Positions 22,460-33,023 of a stretch of DNA of 64,000 nucleotides are shown here, one piece after another. Made by a program: the position numbers and the translations under genes. The DNA is taken from positions 6,820,001 to 6,884,000 of the forward strand of contig NC_049561.1 in the NCBI RefSeq assembly GCF_013368755.1. Reading direction: 5' to 3'. The DNA is from Talaromyces rugulosus (Eukaryota > Ascomycota > Eurotiomycetes > Eurotiales > Trichocomaceae). Within the stretch, counting starts at the first letter, position 1. Each line of letters opens with the position of its first letter. The notes under the pieces are model-generated. The model did no database searches and was not told the origin of the DNA. It was given only the letters and a program-made list of their open reading frames with translations.

Positions 22460-22832
22460 TCGATGTAGGAGAATCTAGATCTACTATTTGAGATTTTTTT
22501 TAATTTCCTTTTATTAAACTTTAATAAAATGAATAGGTATCCGGTGTTCAGGGTTTCTTGTGACATAGACAACCCCCCGTTAACCCAAAATCACTCCTAT
22601 GAAAGTCGAAAATGGGGTTTCCCGTACTCGAAAAAGCCCTAGTCTATATTTAATTAATTCGTGAATTATCAGTGGCTAAATATATATCTCCTTTATTACC
22701 AGGACGACTGAGTTACTTATAATACTGTGATACTGCATATCACAAGAAAAAACTTGATACATCGCAAATGAATACTGGATAAAACTGGTGACACGATCGT
22801 TTTCAAACAAAAGAGGGTGAGTGCATGTATTT
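22460..22832. other. intergenic between converging genes
   Basis: The trehalase and the membrane-protein gene converge here, so both 3' ends and terminators lie in this short AT-rich stretch. Nothing else was recognised. Confidence 0.5.
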
Positions 22833-24257
22833 TCAAAAATCTTTTGGCACAAGCAAGACAAGTAAATCAATAGCTGTGTCTGGCGCCCAATAATACAGCT
22901 CCATGGCAATGACAATAATAAAAGGACACAACCAAGAAATCTCATACATTAACATCTCCCAAACAATTTTCATATAGCGATACCAGTTTTGCACTTTCAT
23001 CGTCCTGAAAGCATCCGGTATGCTAAGACAATGTGTCTCATTGTTGGCTCGGCCTCCAAAACTTCGGTCGAAGGGTACGATGGATTGATCATTGTCAGGG
23101 AGCATTGACGCCGCAACCATTACGTACAAAACTCGTGTAAAAAGCGAGACCAAAGATTTCGACAAAATCGGGATTGTAACAAACGCGATCTTACCGGACG
23201 TTGTTAGTGAGGAAGGCATGTTCTCATAAGCCTGGCTACCCAGAGCAGCAAAAAACACGCCATGGAAAGATACCAAAAGGACTTTTGCCAGATAGTAAAC
23301 GCAGTTCGGCAGGACTATGTCCAGGGATGCTACTGGTAGTATTTCGATCCATTTTCGCCAGCCAGGAATTCTCTGCCAAATCGACTTTTTCGTGGTCTTT
23401 GAAATGACAGTGTGAACCCAAGCAGTGTGGAGATTCGTTAGAGCAAGGCCCACAAATAGCCTGGATATAATGAGGACGAGGAATGTGACTTCTCCTGTAT
23501 AATTTGACTTGGCTGAAACCATGATCACAGCTGTCATAAACATATATACCATGAAAATATCGAGACCAATGAAAACGGGCCAAATTTCTCCTTCAGCCTG
23601 CAAAAGCCGACGAGCAAGGCTTCGTTGACTAGTGACGGCATTGAAGGAAGTCGGAGTAGCAAACATCTTGCCTATGATTCCTATAGTTAACAAAAACACA
23701 AGGCCCGGTATACTATTTGAATTCATGCCGATGTATCCAGCGAGTGATAGGATGTAAAGGCCCGCGTGGCCGAGGAAACTATTAACAAGGAATGGTATTA
23801 GATCTCGAACGAAATCCTGTCTCAGATCCCAAAGGAACTGCCGGGCATTTTCAGATTCGTCTGTTGTGGTTATACCACTTTGTCCCGCTGCTGAACCCTC
23901 GGTTTCTCCAACCTCTGACGAAGCGACCTTTTGCGAATTTTCAGCATTTGGAGTCTCCAGGATAGCGAGGGCTGATATGATGCTTCCGTCTATGTATTCG
24001 AACTGAAAAATCATGTTTAATTAGTCTGATACCCCAAAAGGAAATAAGCGGGATCTGTGAGCCCTGACTTGAAAGAAAAAAAGCAAACTAATTAATGTTG
24101 TGATGACCACGATGATAGGTATATCTGTCTGGAAGTACGTGTCGGAGAATCGCATGAGACAGAACAAGGTAGATTGCCATCGTACCAACGATCCTAATGG
24201 CATCTTTCCCGAAAAATCAACGAGAATGAATTTTGGCGAGAATAGATTGTCGTACAA
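22833..24257 (-). CDS. multi-pass fungal membrane protein of unknown function
   Basis: Model: complement(join(22833..24002, 24069..24257)), about 452 aa. The 66-nt intron (GTCAGG donor, TTTTTCAG acceptor) fuses LISLLFFFQ in frame to FEYIDGSIISALAIL. One membrane segment is in exon 1 (PIIVVITTLISLLFFF) and seven to eight are in exon 2, among them LVFLLTIGIIGKMFA, VYMFMTAVIMVSA, VTFLVLIISRLFVGLAL, VYYLAKVLLVSFHGVFF, and two at the C-terminus around SWLCPFIIVIAMELYYW. A Ser/Glu-rich hydrophilic loop lies at about residues 75-110. No transporter motif was recognised; similar fungal proteins are usually left as hypothetical. The gene lies about 650 bp downstream of the Zn2Cys6 regulator on the same strand and may belong to the same accessory block. 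Confidence 0.75.
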
Positions 24258-24914
24258 AATCCCGTGAACAGGAAGGGATGTCTGGGCTAATGGAAGCTGG
24301 CTTATATCTCAAATTCTCAAGAGGGTATATTTAGGGAGCACAGCGCATGGGATATATCCATCACACAAAGACAAAAATATTGACGGCTGCTTGTGTCATT
24401 TGGACGAGAGAGGAACCAGTCAAGCAGCTGTGCATGCCCGCACTAAAATGAGAATCAGCCCCAACACAACAATGTCACCTTATGATGATGTAAACCGATG
24501 ATCACCAACAAATTATTTTTTGCAATTACAAATGGCCATGCGATTGGATCAGATCAATGAGGGGTTTAATATATAAAGTGATGGATTGATCAGTAAATGA
24601 GCCTCTCATACTTCGTAGATTATATCAAAACAACACATAGTTTTACCCTCAGATAGCCTGTTGGAGTCTGCATAGCCCTCAACCAACATAGGAGCTGCAC
24701 CAGACATTAATCGCGTGACCAACCAACCAATTATACATTGTTTACACCCCAGGCTATTTATGTTCGCATTCCATATAATTTTTCCAGGCACTAAATGTGA
24801 GTGTTCATATAAAGGCCGCCGGTGCTAGGGTTAACTTGTTTGTATGCCAATCCCACGCGAAGATACAAGGACACAAGGTGAGAATATTATTACAGTATTT
24901 AACCAAAAGGTTTA
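24258..24914. other. intergenic
   Basis: It holds the promoter of the membrane-protein gene and the 3' end of the regulator gene. No further gene was seen. Confidence 0.5.
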
Positions 24915-27309
24915 TCAAGACTTTGTCAACGAACCGTTCCAATTCTCGATAAGCAAGTCCCATTGATCCCAGTCTATTGGTTGAACGCCTGCATCGTCGA
25001 GGTTATTCCCCTGTTCAAGAAGTAGATCAATATCTAGAGCCATGTCACCATCTAGCGTACTAGGTACGACTGTTTCATCATGATAATTGGCAAAAGACCA
25101 GGAAGTTCCGTTAGAGGAGTTCCCTTGATTTTGTTCAAGATTTGTCGAAGATGAGTGTAGTTTGTACGGTTCGGCTGATTGTAAGGACGTATTGTTTCTG
25201 TTTTGAGTCGGTATAGTATTTGACTGCTGAATAGTCTCTGAAAAGGCCAGATGCTGGGGGTTAACGATTGTTGCTGTCTGCTGATGAGCCTGCTGGTCTC
25301 GCTTACTTCTGCGGCGAGTACTGGCGGCCTCTCTTTGAGCGCGCAGCGTGGTGATATAAACTGGAGTTCCACTGGAAATTAGCTTGCCATGTTGCATCAA
25401 CGCGGCTTGACGTGAATTATACGCTTTGAGACACAAATTCCCAAACGCGACATTGAGCAATTTTCGTTCCAACAGCAGCTCAGACCGATATTTAAAGACG
25501 TCTCCGATGAGCCGCCATGCTTTGGCGGCATCCGGAAGGAATGGGCTCGCTCGCAGACAATCGAGTACGTGGATAGCTTGCGCCCAGGGGAAGTAGGTCG
25601 ATGTGTGCCACGCGAAGCGGTCGAGCTGCCGGTTTGAATTTATTGTGATATCCGTTTCGAGCAATTTGACGGCTAATTCCCAGACAAACTGCCGCTCGGC
25701 ATCCGGGACGTCCCCGTTACTGGCCCACCGACGCGGATGGTGCGAGATGAATTTCATGGTGGCGGTAGCATTACTCGCAACAATCAAGGTCAAAAGTTGT
25801 GCTGGTTGTGTGGGGTCGCAGCCACGAATGTACTTTCTCTGGAGGATCTGCTCTAGTTGGCCAATCTCCTGATCCTTCTCGGCAATTTCACTTTTTGACT
25901 CGTAGTTGTCCCACAAAGTTGCGTCTTTTCCATGGCGAGCACGCATATTGGCCGCGTGTTTTGTCCAAAAATGGGTAAACTCACAGAGAAGAGAGCTAAA
26001 ACACATGCTTGTAACTTCACCGGATTCTCCAGGTAATGACAGCATTCCCGGATAGAGCTGGTCATCGTTCACGTTGGTTGGCACCTGCGTCAGCTGCGGA
26101 TCTTGGCTGATATTCCTGAATCGAGCATGCCCGGTCAATTCAGCAATCTTGGCATCAAAAAGTTTCAACTGCCACCACACTCGCCGACGCATCTCGGTCT
26201 CGAATGGTGGGAGCGCCTGGTGGATACCGTCTCGGTGCAACCCCATGCCTTCTGCAAGACGATTGGCGATGCCCATGAGTGTCCAAGTTGTGTGAGGCCC
26301 GTAGACATTACGCGTCGAGATGAGATGAAGGTGAAAAGCCTGGAGAGCCAAAATATCTCCTACGCCGAGAAACTTTGCTCGTGAAAGCGCTACCTTTGTT
26401 GCAAGTCTATATCGAGCTAAAAGCACTTGTCGTTGCTCATTGAATCGCTCTTGACAGTCGGATTCGGTTAGCGACATCGTGGCGATGCTGTAGATAGAGA
26501 ACATGAGCGCTTCTAGGCTTTTAGGTATGCTTTCGAGATCATTAATCGAGTTCCTTATTGTTTGTCCCATACTCGGCTCATGGATGATCTTGATCAATGC
26601 ATTGACGTTCTCCACAAACACCTCCCATAGCTCTAGTGCATGTTCACTAGAAGGATGAAACCTGCTGACATTCATTGGTGCTGAAACCAGACCGAAAATA
26701 AAATCTGTACTGTCGTCTGGTATTTCAGCCTGTAAATTATCTTCATTTGAAGAATATCCAAAGGGGTCTTCTGTTTCTGAGATCTACTCTGCTTGTCAGC
26801 GATCTCAAGTATCCGCAGTTTTGAAACCTATCAGCCTACCTCTTCGATTACACTTGTCCACAGGCTGCTGTGATCTGGTTAATATATTTGATGGGATACA
26901 CTAGAAAAGGCATAACATACTTATCCAGATACCTTGACCGATCACTCCTGTGGACCAGCTGGGACTTGCTATACTTTCGCAGAGGCTCAGTACTTGAATC
27001 AAGGCTCTGGTCCTTTGTACGTGCACCAGAAAGCTCATTTACAGGAAGCTGTCCATCGTATTGAGTAGTCTGCAGTTCTAATTTTTCGGTCTGTATCATT
27101 GAGGATGGGTCAACGCCCAACTGGTCAAAAAGTGCCTCATACTGCTGGATGCGATTGAGTAGAATCTCTTCGCGCTCCTTTCTAGGCCGAGATGCAGTTG
27201 GCAAAGGATACACGCAGTCGGCATTATGCCTCACGCAGGCGCTGCATGGTCGCTGTTTATCGCATTTTACTTTGCGTTTGAAGCAGCGAACGCACGACGG
27301 CGTCTTCAT
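24915..27309 (-). CDS. Zn2Cys6 transcription factor, candidate cluster regulator
   Basis: Model: complement(join(24915..26783, 26840..26867, 26921..27309)), 761 aa. Residues 6-32 form a canonical CX2CX6CX5CX2CX6C zinc cluster (CVRCFKRKVKCDKQRPC...), followed by a basic linker and a short coiled-coil (NRIQQYEALFDQLGVDP). Splicing uses a 28-nt micro-exon, which restores RYLDNSLWTSVIEEISETEDPFG, a segment typical of this regulator type. The fungal_trans middle domain carries GLHRDG and FETEMRRRVWWQLKLFDAKIAEL. The C-terminus is Gln/Asn/Ser-rich with an acidic end, a likely activation region. It is divergent from the FAD monooxygenase with 526 bp between starts, a common arrangement for a pathway-specific activator. 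It is related to the second regulator at 46-48 kb through the same domain order and matching motifs. Confidence 0.88.
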
Positions 27310-27835
27310 CTTGCAGTTGCAACGTTGGATGCGGGGTGAGCAGTACAGGTGACCATCCTAGAATGAGTCACCGGGACCAACAGAAAATATCCCTCTTTCA
27401 GGTAAAAAGCCGGAGTCCAAAAACAGGAACAAGTGTTTGTTGGATGATGATGAGTCTGGGAATCGCGGCTGCAATTGGCTCCTTCGGCGCAGGTGGAGTT
27501 CGGCGCCGAACAAGCCGAGCAGGGATGGACTCCGCATTGTCCTGGCGATTATTATGATTTTTCTCTAATAATTAGCGGTTGAGTATTGTCGAAATTCAAT
27601 ATTAGCATGGCCGGTGTAACTCAGCCGAATACTGCCCTGGCTCAAACTGGGTTGCTGTTCGGTGCAGGCTGGGTGCAATCCCCGAGCAGACATCTGCGGC
27701 TTAAGTATAAGAATGGGGGTTCTGCTGTTCGTGATGTTTCATATCTGGGCTTTTGTTCACTTCGCTTAAGAATTATTGAAGCAACTTCTAGAACTCATTT
27801 ACTCTCACCAATTATAACGTTGAATCTAAGAAATC
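27310..27835. promoter_or_regulatory. shared divergent promoter with repeated TTCGG/CCGAA motifs
   Basis: Between the regulator and the FAD monooxygenase there are TTCGG at 27483, a perfect 14-bp palindrome GTTCGGCGCCGAAC at 27498-27511, CCGAA at 27625 and TTCGG at 27658. The 11-mers TTCGGCGCAGG and TTCGGTGCAGG (27483 and 27658) differ by one base. Zn2Cys6 proteins bind CGG triplets, so these are candidate sites for the adjacent regulator. Binding is inference. Confidence 0.45.
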
Positions 27836-29389
27836 ATGAGCAAGCTGTACGATGTCATAATCGCCGGTGCAGGGCCTGTCGGACTTCTCCTGGCCTGCGA
27901 GTTGAGTTTGGCGAGCGCCTCTGTGCTGGTGCTGGAGCGAGAACACCAGCTGGAGTCGCCCTGGAAGGCTATGCCGATGGGCTTCCGAGGGGTGAACATG
28001 GCCTCTATCGAAGCCTTTTACCGACGCGGCCTGATGAGCAAAGTCTTCCCCTCTCGCGAGATGACGAGTTCCTTTCAAAAGACACCAAAGTTCCAACATG
28101 GCGCTCACTTCGCTGGGATCATGCTCGACTCAAACAAACTCGAGTTGGACCGCTGGAAGTATCGCATCAACGGGCCAACGCTGGGCTCGGATTCTGTAAT
28201 GGCTGATCACCTCGAAAGCGTTCTAGCAGAACGCGCCGAGAAACTGGGTGCCACGATTCTCAGAGGCACCGGTGTTACCAAAATCGCTGCACAGGACACT
28301 AACACTATCACGGTGGAAACCGGGGAGGAGCATCAACAATTCCGAGGGAGGTGGCTTGTGGGATGCGACGGCGGACGCAGCTTTATTCGTAAAGCTGCAG
28401 GATTTGACTTCGTTGGCACGGAAGCTACTTTTACCGGCTACGGGATGCACTGCGAGCTGGACCACCCAGAGAAATTGAAGATGGGATTCGATTTTTCCAA
28501 AAATGGAATGTGTATATCACGGCCGCAATGTCTGTATCTGGTGGAATTTGACGACGGAGCCTTTGACCGCACACAAGAGCTCACACAGGAACACGTCCAA
28601 TCTGTATTGAACCGCGTCCGAGGATGTACAGATGTACAAATAACCAAAATCCACCTCGCCTCTTCATTCACAGACCGATCTAAGCAGGTCAGTAACTACC
28701 GCAAGGGCCGTATTCTTCTCGCCGGCGATGCAGCACACATCCATCCGCCGATGGGCCAGGGGTTGAATGTTGGACTTGCTGATGTCATGAATTTGGGCTG
28801 GAAGCTGGCCGCGACAGTTCAGAAGGAATGTCATTCTGAAGGAGCTCCTTTAGACCCGGAATTACTCGACACGTACAATAAAGAGCGCCACCCGATGGCA
28901 GCCTGGACTCTCGACTGGACACGTGCGCAGTCCAAGCTAATGCAACCAGATGTATGGAGTGAAACTCTCCGAGACGTCGTTCGCGAACTATTAAACACAA
29001 CCGACGGAACTAATATGGTCATCGACCGTTTCTGGGGTTTGTCGCAACGATACACGCTTGGGAGCGACGATGCAAACACACACCCACTTGTTGGATGCAG
29101 TGCACCCGATTTTGAGTTGTCCGATAGCTCGAGACTTGGTCACAAACTGGAGAAAGGCCGCGGGCTGCTTCTCGATTTCCAAAAGGACGTATCTTTGAAA
29201 GATCTGGTCGTTGGCGAGAAGTATCAGAGGGTAGTGGACTATGTTGCTTTAGATGCTAAGGACAGGCGCGGTCTACGTGCCTTGCTAGTTCGACCCGACG
29301 GCGTAGTCGTCTGGGCCGCAGATGAACAGACACGGCCGGATGAAATGGTCGAGGCAAAAGGCGCCCTGGCGAGGTGGTTCAGCCCATAA
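27836..29389 (+). CDS. FAD-dependent monooxygenase (PheA/TfdB-type, FAD_binding_3)
   Basis: An intronless 517-aa protein. The N-terminal Rossmann motif GAGPVG is at residues 11-16 within YDVIIAGAGPVGLLLACELSLA; the second FAD motif, GDAAHIHPPMGQGLNVGLAD, starts near residue 297, and a DG-type motif (VGCDGGRSFIRKAAG) lies between them. These are the hallmarks of group A flavoprotein hydroxylases that use NAD(P)H and O2 on aromatic or polyketide substrates. After about residue 400 there is a thioredoxin-like C-terminal domain ending in DGVVVWAADE, as in the phenol-hydroxylase branch. No secretion signal or membrane segment is seen, so it is probably cytosolic. It is the first gene on the + side of the shared promoter, which suggests control by the adjacent Zn2Cys6 factor. 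The substrate cannot be inferred. Confidence 0.93.
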   Translation: MSKLYDVIIAGAGPVGLLLACELSLASASVLVLEREHQLESPWKAMPMGFRGVNMASIEAFYRRGLMSKVFPSREMTSSFQKTPKFQHGAHFAGIMLDSNKLELDRWKYRINGPTLGSDSVMADHLESVLAERAEKLGATILRGTGVTKIAAQDTNTITVETGEEHQQFRGRWLVGCDGGRSFIRKAAGFDFVGTEATFTGYGMHCELDHPEKLKMGFDFSKNGMCISRPQCLYLVEFDDGAFDRTQELTQEHVQSVLNRVRGCTDVQITKIHLASSFTDRSKQVSNYRKGRILLAGDAAHIHPPMGQGLNVGLADVMNLGWKLAATVQKECHSEGAPLDPELLDTYNKERHPMAAWTLDWTRAQSKLMQPDVWSETLRDVVRELLNTTDGTNMVIDRFWGLSQRYTLGSDDANTHPLVGCSAPDFELSDSSRLGHKLEKGRGLLLDFQKDVSLKDLVVGEKYQRVVDYVALDAKDRRGLRALLVRPDGVVVWAADEQTRPDEMVEAKGALARWFSP

Positions 29390-29974
29390 GGGTTAACGCA
29401 AATTGGTGATACAGGTCATATTTAGTTGTGTAAGACAGTTTATCATAAACCCCACTCCGTCGTAGTATAGAATAGAGTTGACATTGCTCTTAAATGTTAT
29501 TGGCTGTTGAGATCTCGATCGCTAAATTTAGATCTCGCGTACTGTATTTAAGCATATGATGTCATTCCGGTTGGCTGGATATTCCCCCGACCCCGAGACG
29601 CGGCCGTAAATGAGAGGCTGCTGATTGGTGGGTATACCTAATCCCCACTTTTACATGCGAGACAATACGGAGTAACATTTAGAGAAGGAACAATATCGCT
29701 TTTGAAAAAGGAAAAGTGCCTTGCAAACCGGAGCCCCGGGTCAAAGTTTGCAGGCTACGTGCGAGTGGAAGACCTAGTGATGTTGGCAGCCCAACTATAA
29801 AGCTAACGCCAACACCGCGGATTCATCCCAAACTGATAGAACTAAACATACACCGACATCAACACATCAAGTTTGAAGTCATCTTTGACTCGACAATCTA
29901 TTCTCAACCCTTGGAAAACTCCACGCTCAACATTATTATTAACGAAAAGGAGCGCAGTGCACGGTCCTATTAGA
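29390..29974. other. intergenic/promoter of the DUF4188 gene
   Basis: The 3' end of the FAD monooxygenase gene and the promoter of the next gene. Some open frame extends upstream of 29975 but has no conserved sequence. Nothing else was recognised. Confidence 0.5.
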
Positions 29975-30945
29975 ATGGAGTTTAAACCCCGCTTTCCACT
30001 GGCCAAGTCAATGCCGAACTCTCTCGCCGTCAAGGCAGACAAAAAACGTGTTACGCCGACTGTTGTACGTCTTTAAATTGGAAGAGGCCAAAAGACAAAA
30101 ACTAAACTAAAAACATTATAGATCCTTCGTGACCAACTTCCCATCTCAACATGGCTTCTTCTCGGAGCCTCCGCACATGGAGTACTGTCGCTTCTTTTAC
30201 CACAGAGTGGAGTCTACATCAGCGGTATATTTCTCTTGGCTATCGCCTTCCGCATATGCAAGACGCTCCTTCAAGCATATGGTATTCTACACAACCCCGA
30301 AATAGATGAGGCTGTCCTGGGCAAGGTTTCAGCACAGATTCCGGATTTGGAAGGCAATATGCCGACACAACCCAGTCAAGAAGGAATTGCCGTGTTGATT
30401 TTGGGTATCAAATCAAACCAGTGAGTCCTAATACTGTTCCAATTTCTTCCAGGAAATTAAGAAGTGTGGCTAACCAGCGTATTCTTTGTCGCTGCTATAG
30501 CCCTCTCGGAGCATTCGCTCCCGGTTTCAAACACATTTCTGAATCCTTCACGAAGATGCTCAATGTTCTCGACACTCCGGAAGGCCGCCAAAAATACGGA
30601 TTCCTCAACCTGAGCTCCTACGTCGGCACCGAGGCTTCCACGTCAAACGAGATCATGACGATCAGCTACTGGCGAAACATTGAGGGCATCCATGAATTCG
30701 CTCACGGTCCTGTGCATAGGGAAATTTGGGACTGGTGGAACCGTACTGAGAAGGAACACCCCTTTATTTCCATCATGCATGAGATTTACCACGCCAACGG
30801 TCGAAGTGGTGCCCACGAAAATGTTTATGTTAACTGCAGACCTACCCTGCTTGGTAAATTTACCCCCATTGATCCGTATGTTTACCTGGGTGACAATCAG
30901 CTGATCAATACTATCAAGGTGGAACCGCATACCCCACCAAAGTGA
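29975..30945 (+). CDS. DUF4188 / ABM-type monooxygenase-like protein (Fma-ABM-like)
   Basis: Model: join(29975..30064, 30122..30420, 30501..30945), 277 aa. Introns are 57 nt (GTACGT...TTATAG) and 80 nt (GTGAGT...CTATAG); splicing yields GIKSNHPLGAFAPGFKH, a characteristic join of this family. The N-terminal third has two hydrophobic segments (ISTWLLLGASAHGVLSLLL and GVYISGIFLLAIAFRICKTLL), so it is probably membrane-anchored. The rest is a ferredoxin-like ABM fold with FLNLSSYVGTEAS, IMTISYWRNIEGIHEFAHGPVHREIWDWW split over several strands, and HIGIMHEIY-like HPFISIMHEIYHA. Relatives include the ABM monooxygenase of the fumagillin cluster (Af470), which acts with tailoring enzymes in secondary metabolism. 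Placement beside an FAD monooxygenase and a Zn2Cys6 factor supports a tailoring role; its own substrate is unknown. Confidence 0.85.
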
Positions 30946-31410
30946 CTGGTGACAAGGAAGACTCGGAGCTCGCCTGGAGGAATCCCCTTGTTGAAGCAAG
31001 AAGAGGAATATTGGCAACAAGCGATGGCAGATTGGGGAAGAAGTCAAACAAATCCTCAGTAGTGTGAGTTTCGACTGTAGTGTGAGTTTCGACTGTAGCA
31101 TTTCTTTCATTCTGAGAATGAGGGCCGAGTAACTCGCGTTTGCTTTAGTACCATTAAGATGAAACTTTTGGTGTAATCTCTCCTCTTATGCCTGGTTGCT
31201 GGATATGTGTTATCATTTTGACTTGATTAGCGGGGAATTTTAATTTCATATGAATTATTGGGACTATTTGTAAATAATTTACATTCTTCACAGTTACTAT
31301 ATTACTTTAATGCATTTCGCCATTGAAGAAGGGAGTTCCATCGAAGCTTGCTAGATACGCTAAGTGATATTGGTAGATTATCGCTAGAAGAGCCCTAATG
31401 TATTTATTCA
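30946..31410. other. intergenic between converging genes
   Basis: Carries the 3' ends of the DUF4188 gene (+) and the GNAT gene (-). It includes a perfect 18-bp tandem duplication listed separately. Confidence 0.5.
31063..31098. repeat. perfect 18-bp tandem duplication
   Basis: TGTGAGTTTCGACTGTAG occurs twice in direct succession (31063-31080, 31081-31098), about 120 bp past the stop of the DUF4188 gene and so probably in its 3' UTR. Identity of the copies suggests a recent event. Confidence 0.9.
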
Positions 31411-31965
31411 CTAACTCTTATTCTCAGTTGTTGAGCTCCCTAGCTCCAACTCCCAGAATTCACCCATTACCGTCCTCCCAAATGTTTCATGTTCCTCTTC
31501 TTTGACCATTCTAAACCCTTCACTATGGTATATATGCTTTGCGGGAGCAAGAAAGCTAGTGGTAAGAAGCGCGATCCTCTCGTAATTGGCCTGCCTCGCA
31601 AACTGAATACATTTCCGAACTAAGCCTCTCCCAACACCCATGCCACGCGCACTCGGCTCGACCAAAAGGAGGCGAATCTTGGCCGTCCGAGGGCGATCTC
31701 GGTCATTAACGAGCATTACACTGCCCAGAAACTCGCCACTGCCTTTTGTAGACTCGGCAATCCAGCATCTCTCCGACAATGGGTCATAATTGTCGATAAA
31801 ATCGGCGGAAATTCGGGCTACAACGGACTCGAAACGCTCGCTAAAGTTGTATTCGGTCGCGTAGAGAATCCCGTGTCGATGTGTTATCCAGCCAATGTCT
31901 CCTGGACGGTGGGTTCGCAGGGTAAATGGTTTTTGTGTTTGGGGTTTATTATTATCATCTTCCAT
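31411..31965 (-). CDS. GNAT-family N-acetyltransferase
   Basis: A 184-aa single-exon protein. The acetyl-CoA binding motif A is clear: RLLLVEPSARGMGVGRGL followed by the helix VRKCIQFARQ; motif B lies in YERIALLTTSFLAPAKHIYHSEGF. The order and spacing match bacterial-type GNAT proteins of the kind fused to MarR domains (LRTHRPGDIGWITHRHGILYATEY split: the early PGDIGWI/HG.LYA.EY signature). It would transfer acetyl from acetyl-CoA to a small-molecule amine or a protein; no signal peptide, so probably cytosolic. It could be a resistance or modifying enzyme of the neighbouring cluster, or unrelated. The narrow phyletic look of the motif hints at bacterial ancestry, but this needs a tree. Confidence 0.88.
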   Translation of the reverse strand: MEDDNNKPQTQKPFTLRTHRPGDIGWITHRHGILYATEYNFSERFESVVARISADFIDNYDPLSERCWIAESTKGSGEFLGSVMLVNDRDRPRTAKIRLLLVEPSARGMGVGRGLVRKCIQFARQANYERIALLTTSFLAPAKHIYHSEGFRMVKEEEHETFGRTVMGEFWELELGSSTTENKS

Positions 31966-32443
31966 GTTTTTTCCTTCTGGTGATGATAGCTACTAGTGAC
32001 GACTGTAATGATGTGCCGCTTTCCAGATTTTTAGGGGTTGGCAATATCATGAGAGAAAGAAATGTTGCCTAATATCAGAAGGTTTGATGTTTGAAGTTTA
32101 TAGAATAAATTTTATTTACAATTCCTTGACAGAGATTGAATTAGGGTTAAGATGTCATCCAAAGGGCGTGGCTTATGTAAACAACCTTCCTCTTCGGGAA
32201 TTATTTAGATTGCCGGAGAAGATACTTTGGTTGTAATAAGTCATAGTAGTAACATATGGATGGTACTGTGACTGCCGGAATTTATATTTAGACTGGTTTT
32301 TCGGTCTGTGATCTACGTGTATTTGTAGAGGCCTTCATAAACCCAGGTGCCATGGCGCTCGCTTTCAAGGCATGTCATTTTATCCAATATAATCCACCAG
32401 CTAAGTTAAACAAATATTCATCAAATATGTTCGACCATTCGCA
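31966..32443. other. intergenic
   Basis: Upstream region of the GNAT gene and 3' flank of the methyltransferase-like gene. No gene or notable repeat seen. Confidence 0.5.
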
Positions 32444-33023
32444 TTACACGGGTTTCCTTGCAACCGTAAACATCTCATATGGTGTTAGCCCATTCCCCTC
32501 CGGGAAGCTCAGGTTCGAGAACGAGGAATCACGAAAGCGCGGCTCATAGTCAGGCCAATCAGCCTTTGGCCCAAGCCATATAATCACTTCAACTCCATGG
32601 CCTCCATATGTATCAATATAGTTCGTGATTAGCTTTGGTTCGCGTGGATAGACAAACATCCAAACGTTGGCCAGCGATGAGCGCGGGTGGAGATCCCACG
32701 TCCCTCCAACGACGTTCATGTCTTTTTCTGAGATATAGCGATTGACCGATGAGTTGACCTCCACGCCCTCCATACAGACATTGGAATGGCGATGTGTAAT
32801 AAGGGCTTCGAGGAGGCCCGAACCGCTACCTATAGAGATAGTGAAAGCGGGCTTATTTGGCAGGATCGAGGCTAGTTCCGCGATCAACGTACTTGAGATA
32901 GCCAGGCAGCAATTAGGGAACGCCTGCGGGGAGGAAGAGAGTTGACATGATATTTGGGAGATGTCCATCGCGAAACAAATTTTCCATGCCTGTGACAATC
33001 AAGTTGAGCCCTTCTTTTATCAT
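32444..33023 (-). pseudogene. methyltransferase-like gene with apparent +1 frameshift
   Basis: The long frame (32444-32998, 184 aa) contains AFTISIGSGSGLLEALI, a glycine-rich SAM-binding type motif I, then a helix-strand pattern and a C-terminal WLGPKADWPDY. Its first 30 residues look non-coding. In the overlapping frame from ATG at 33023 there is a coding-like start (MIKEGLNLIVTGMENLF, then RDGHLPNIMSTLFLPAGVP) that hits a stop at 32914-32912. Deleting one base within GTTCCCTAAT (about 32911-32920) would join LPAGVP directly to NCCLAISSTLIAEL. So the gene is either a young pseudogene, has a sequencing error, or has an unusual splice I do not see. Similar short fungal proteins are usually called hypothetical or SAM-methyltransferase-like; the activity is not established. 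Confidence 0.55.
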
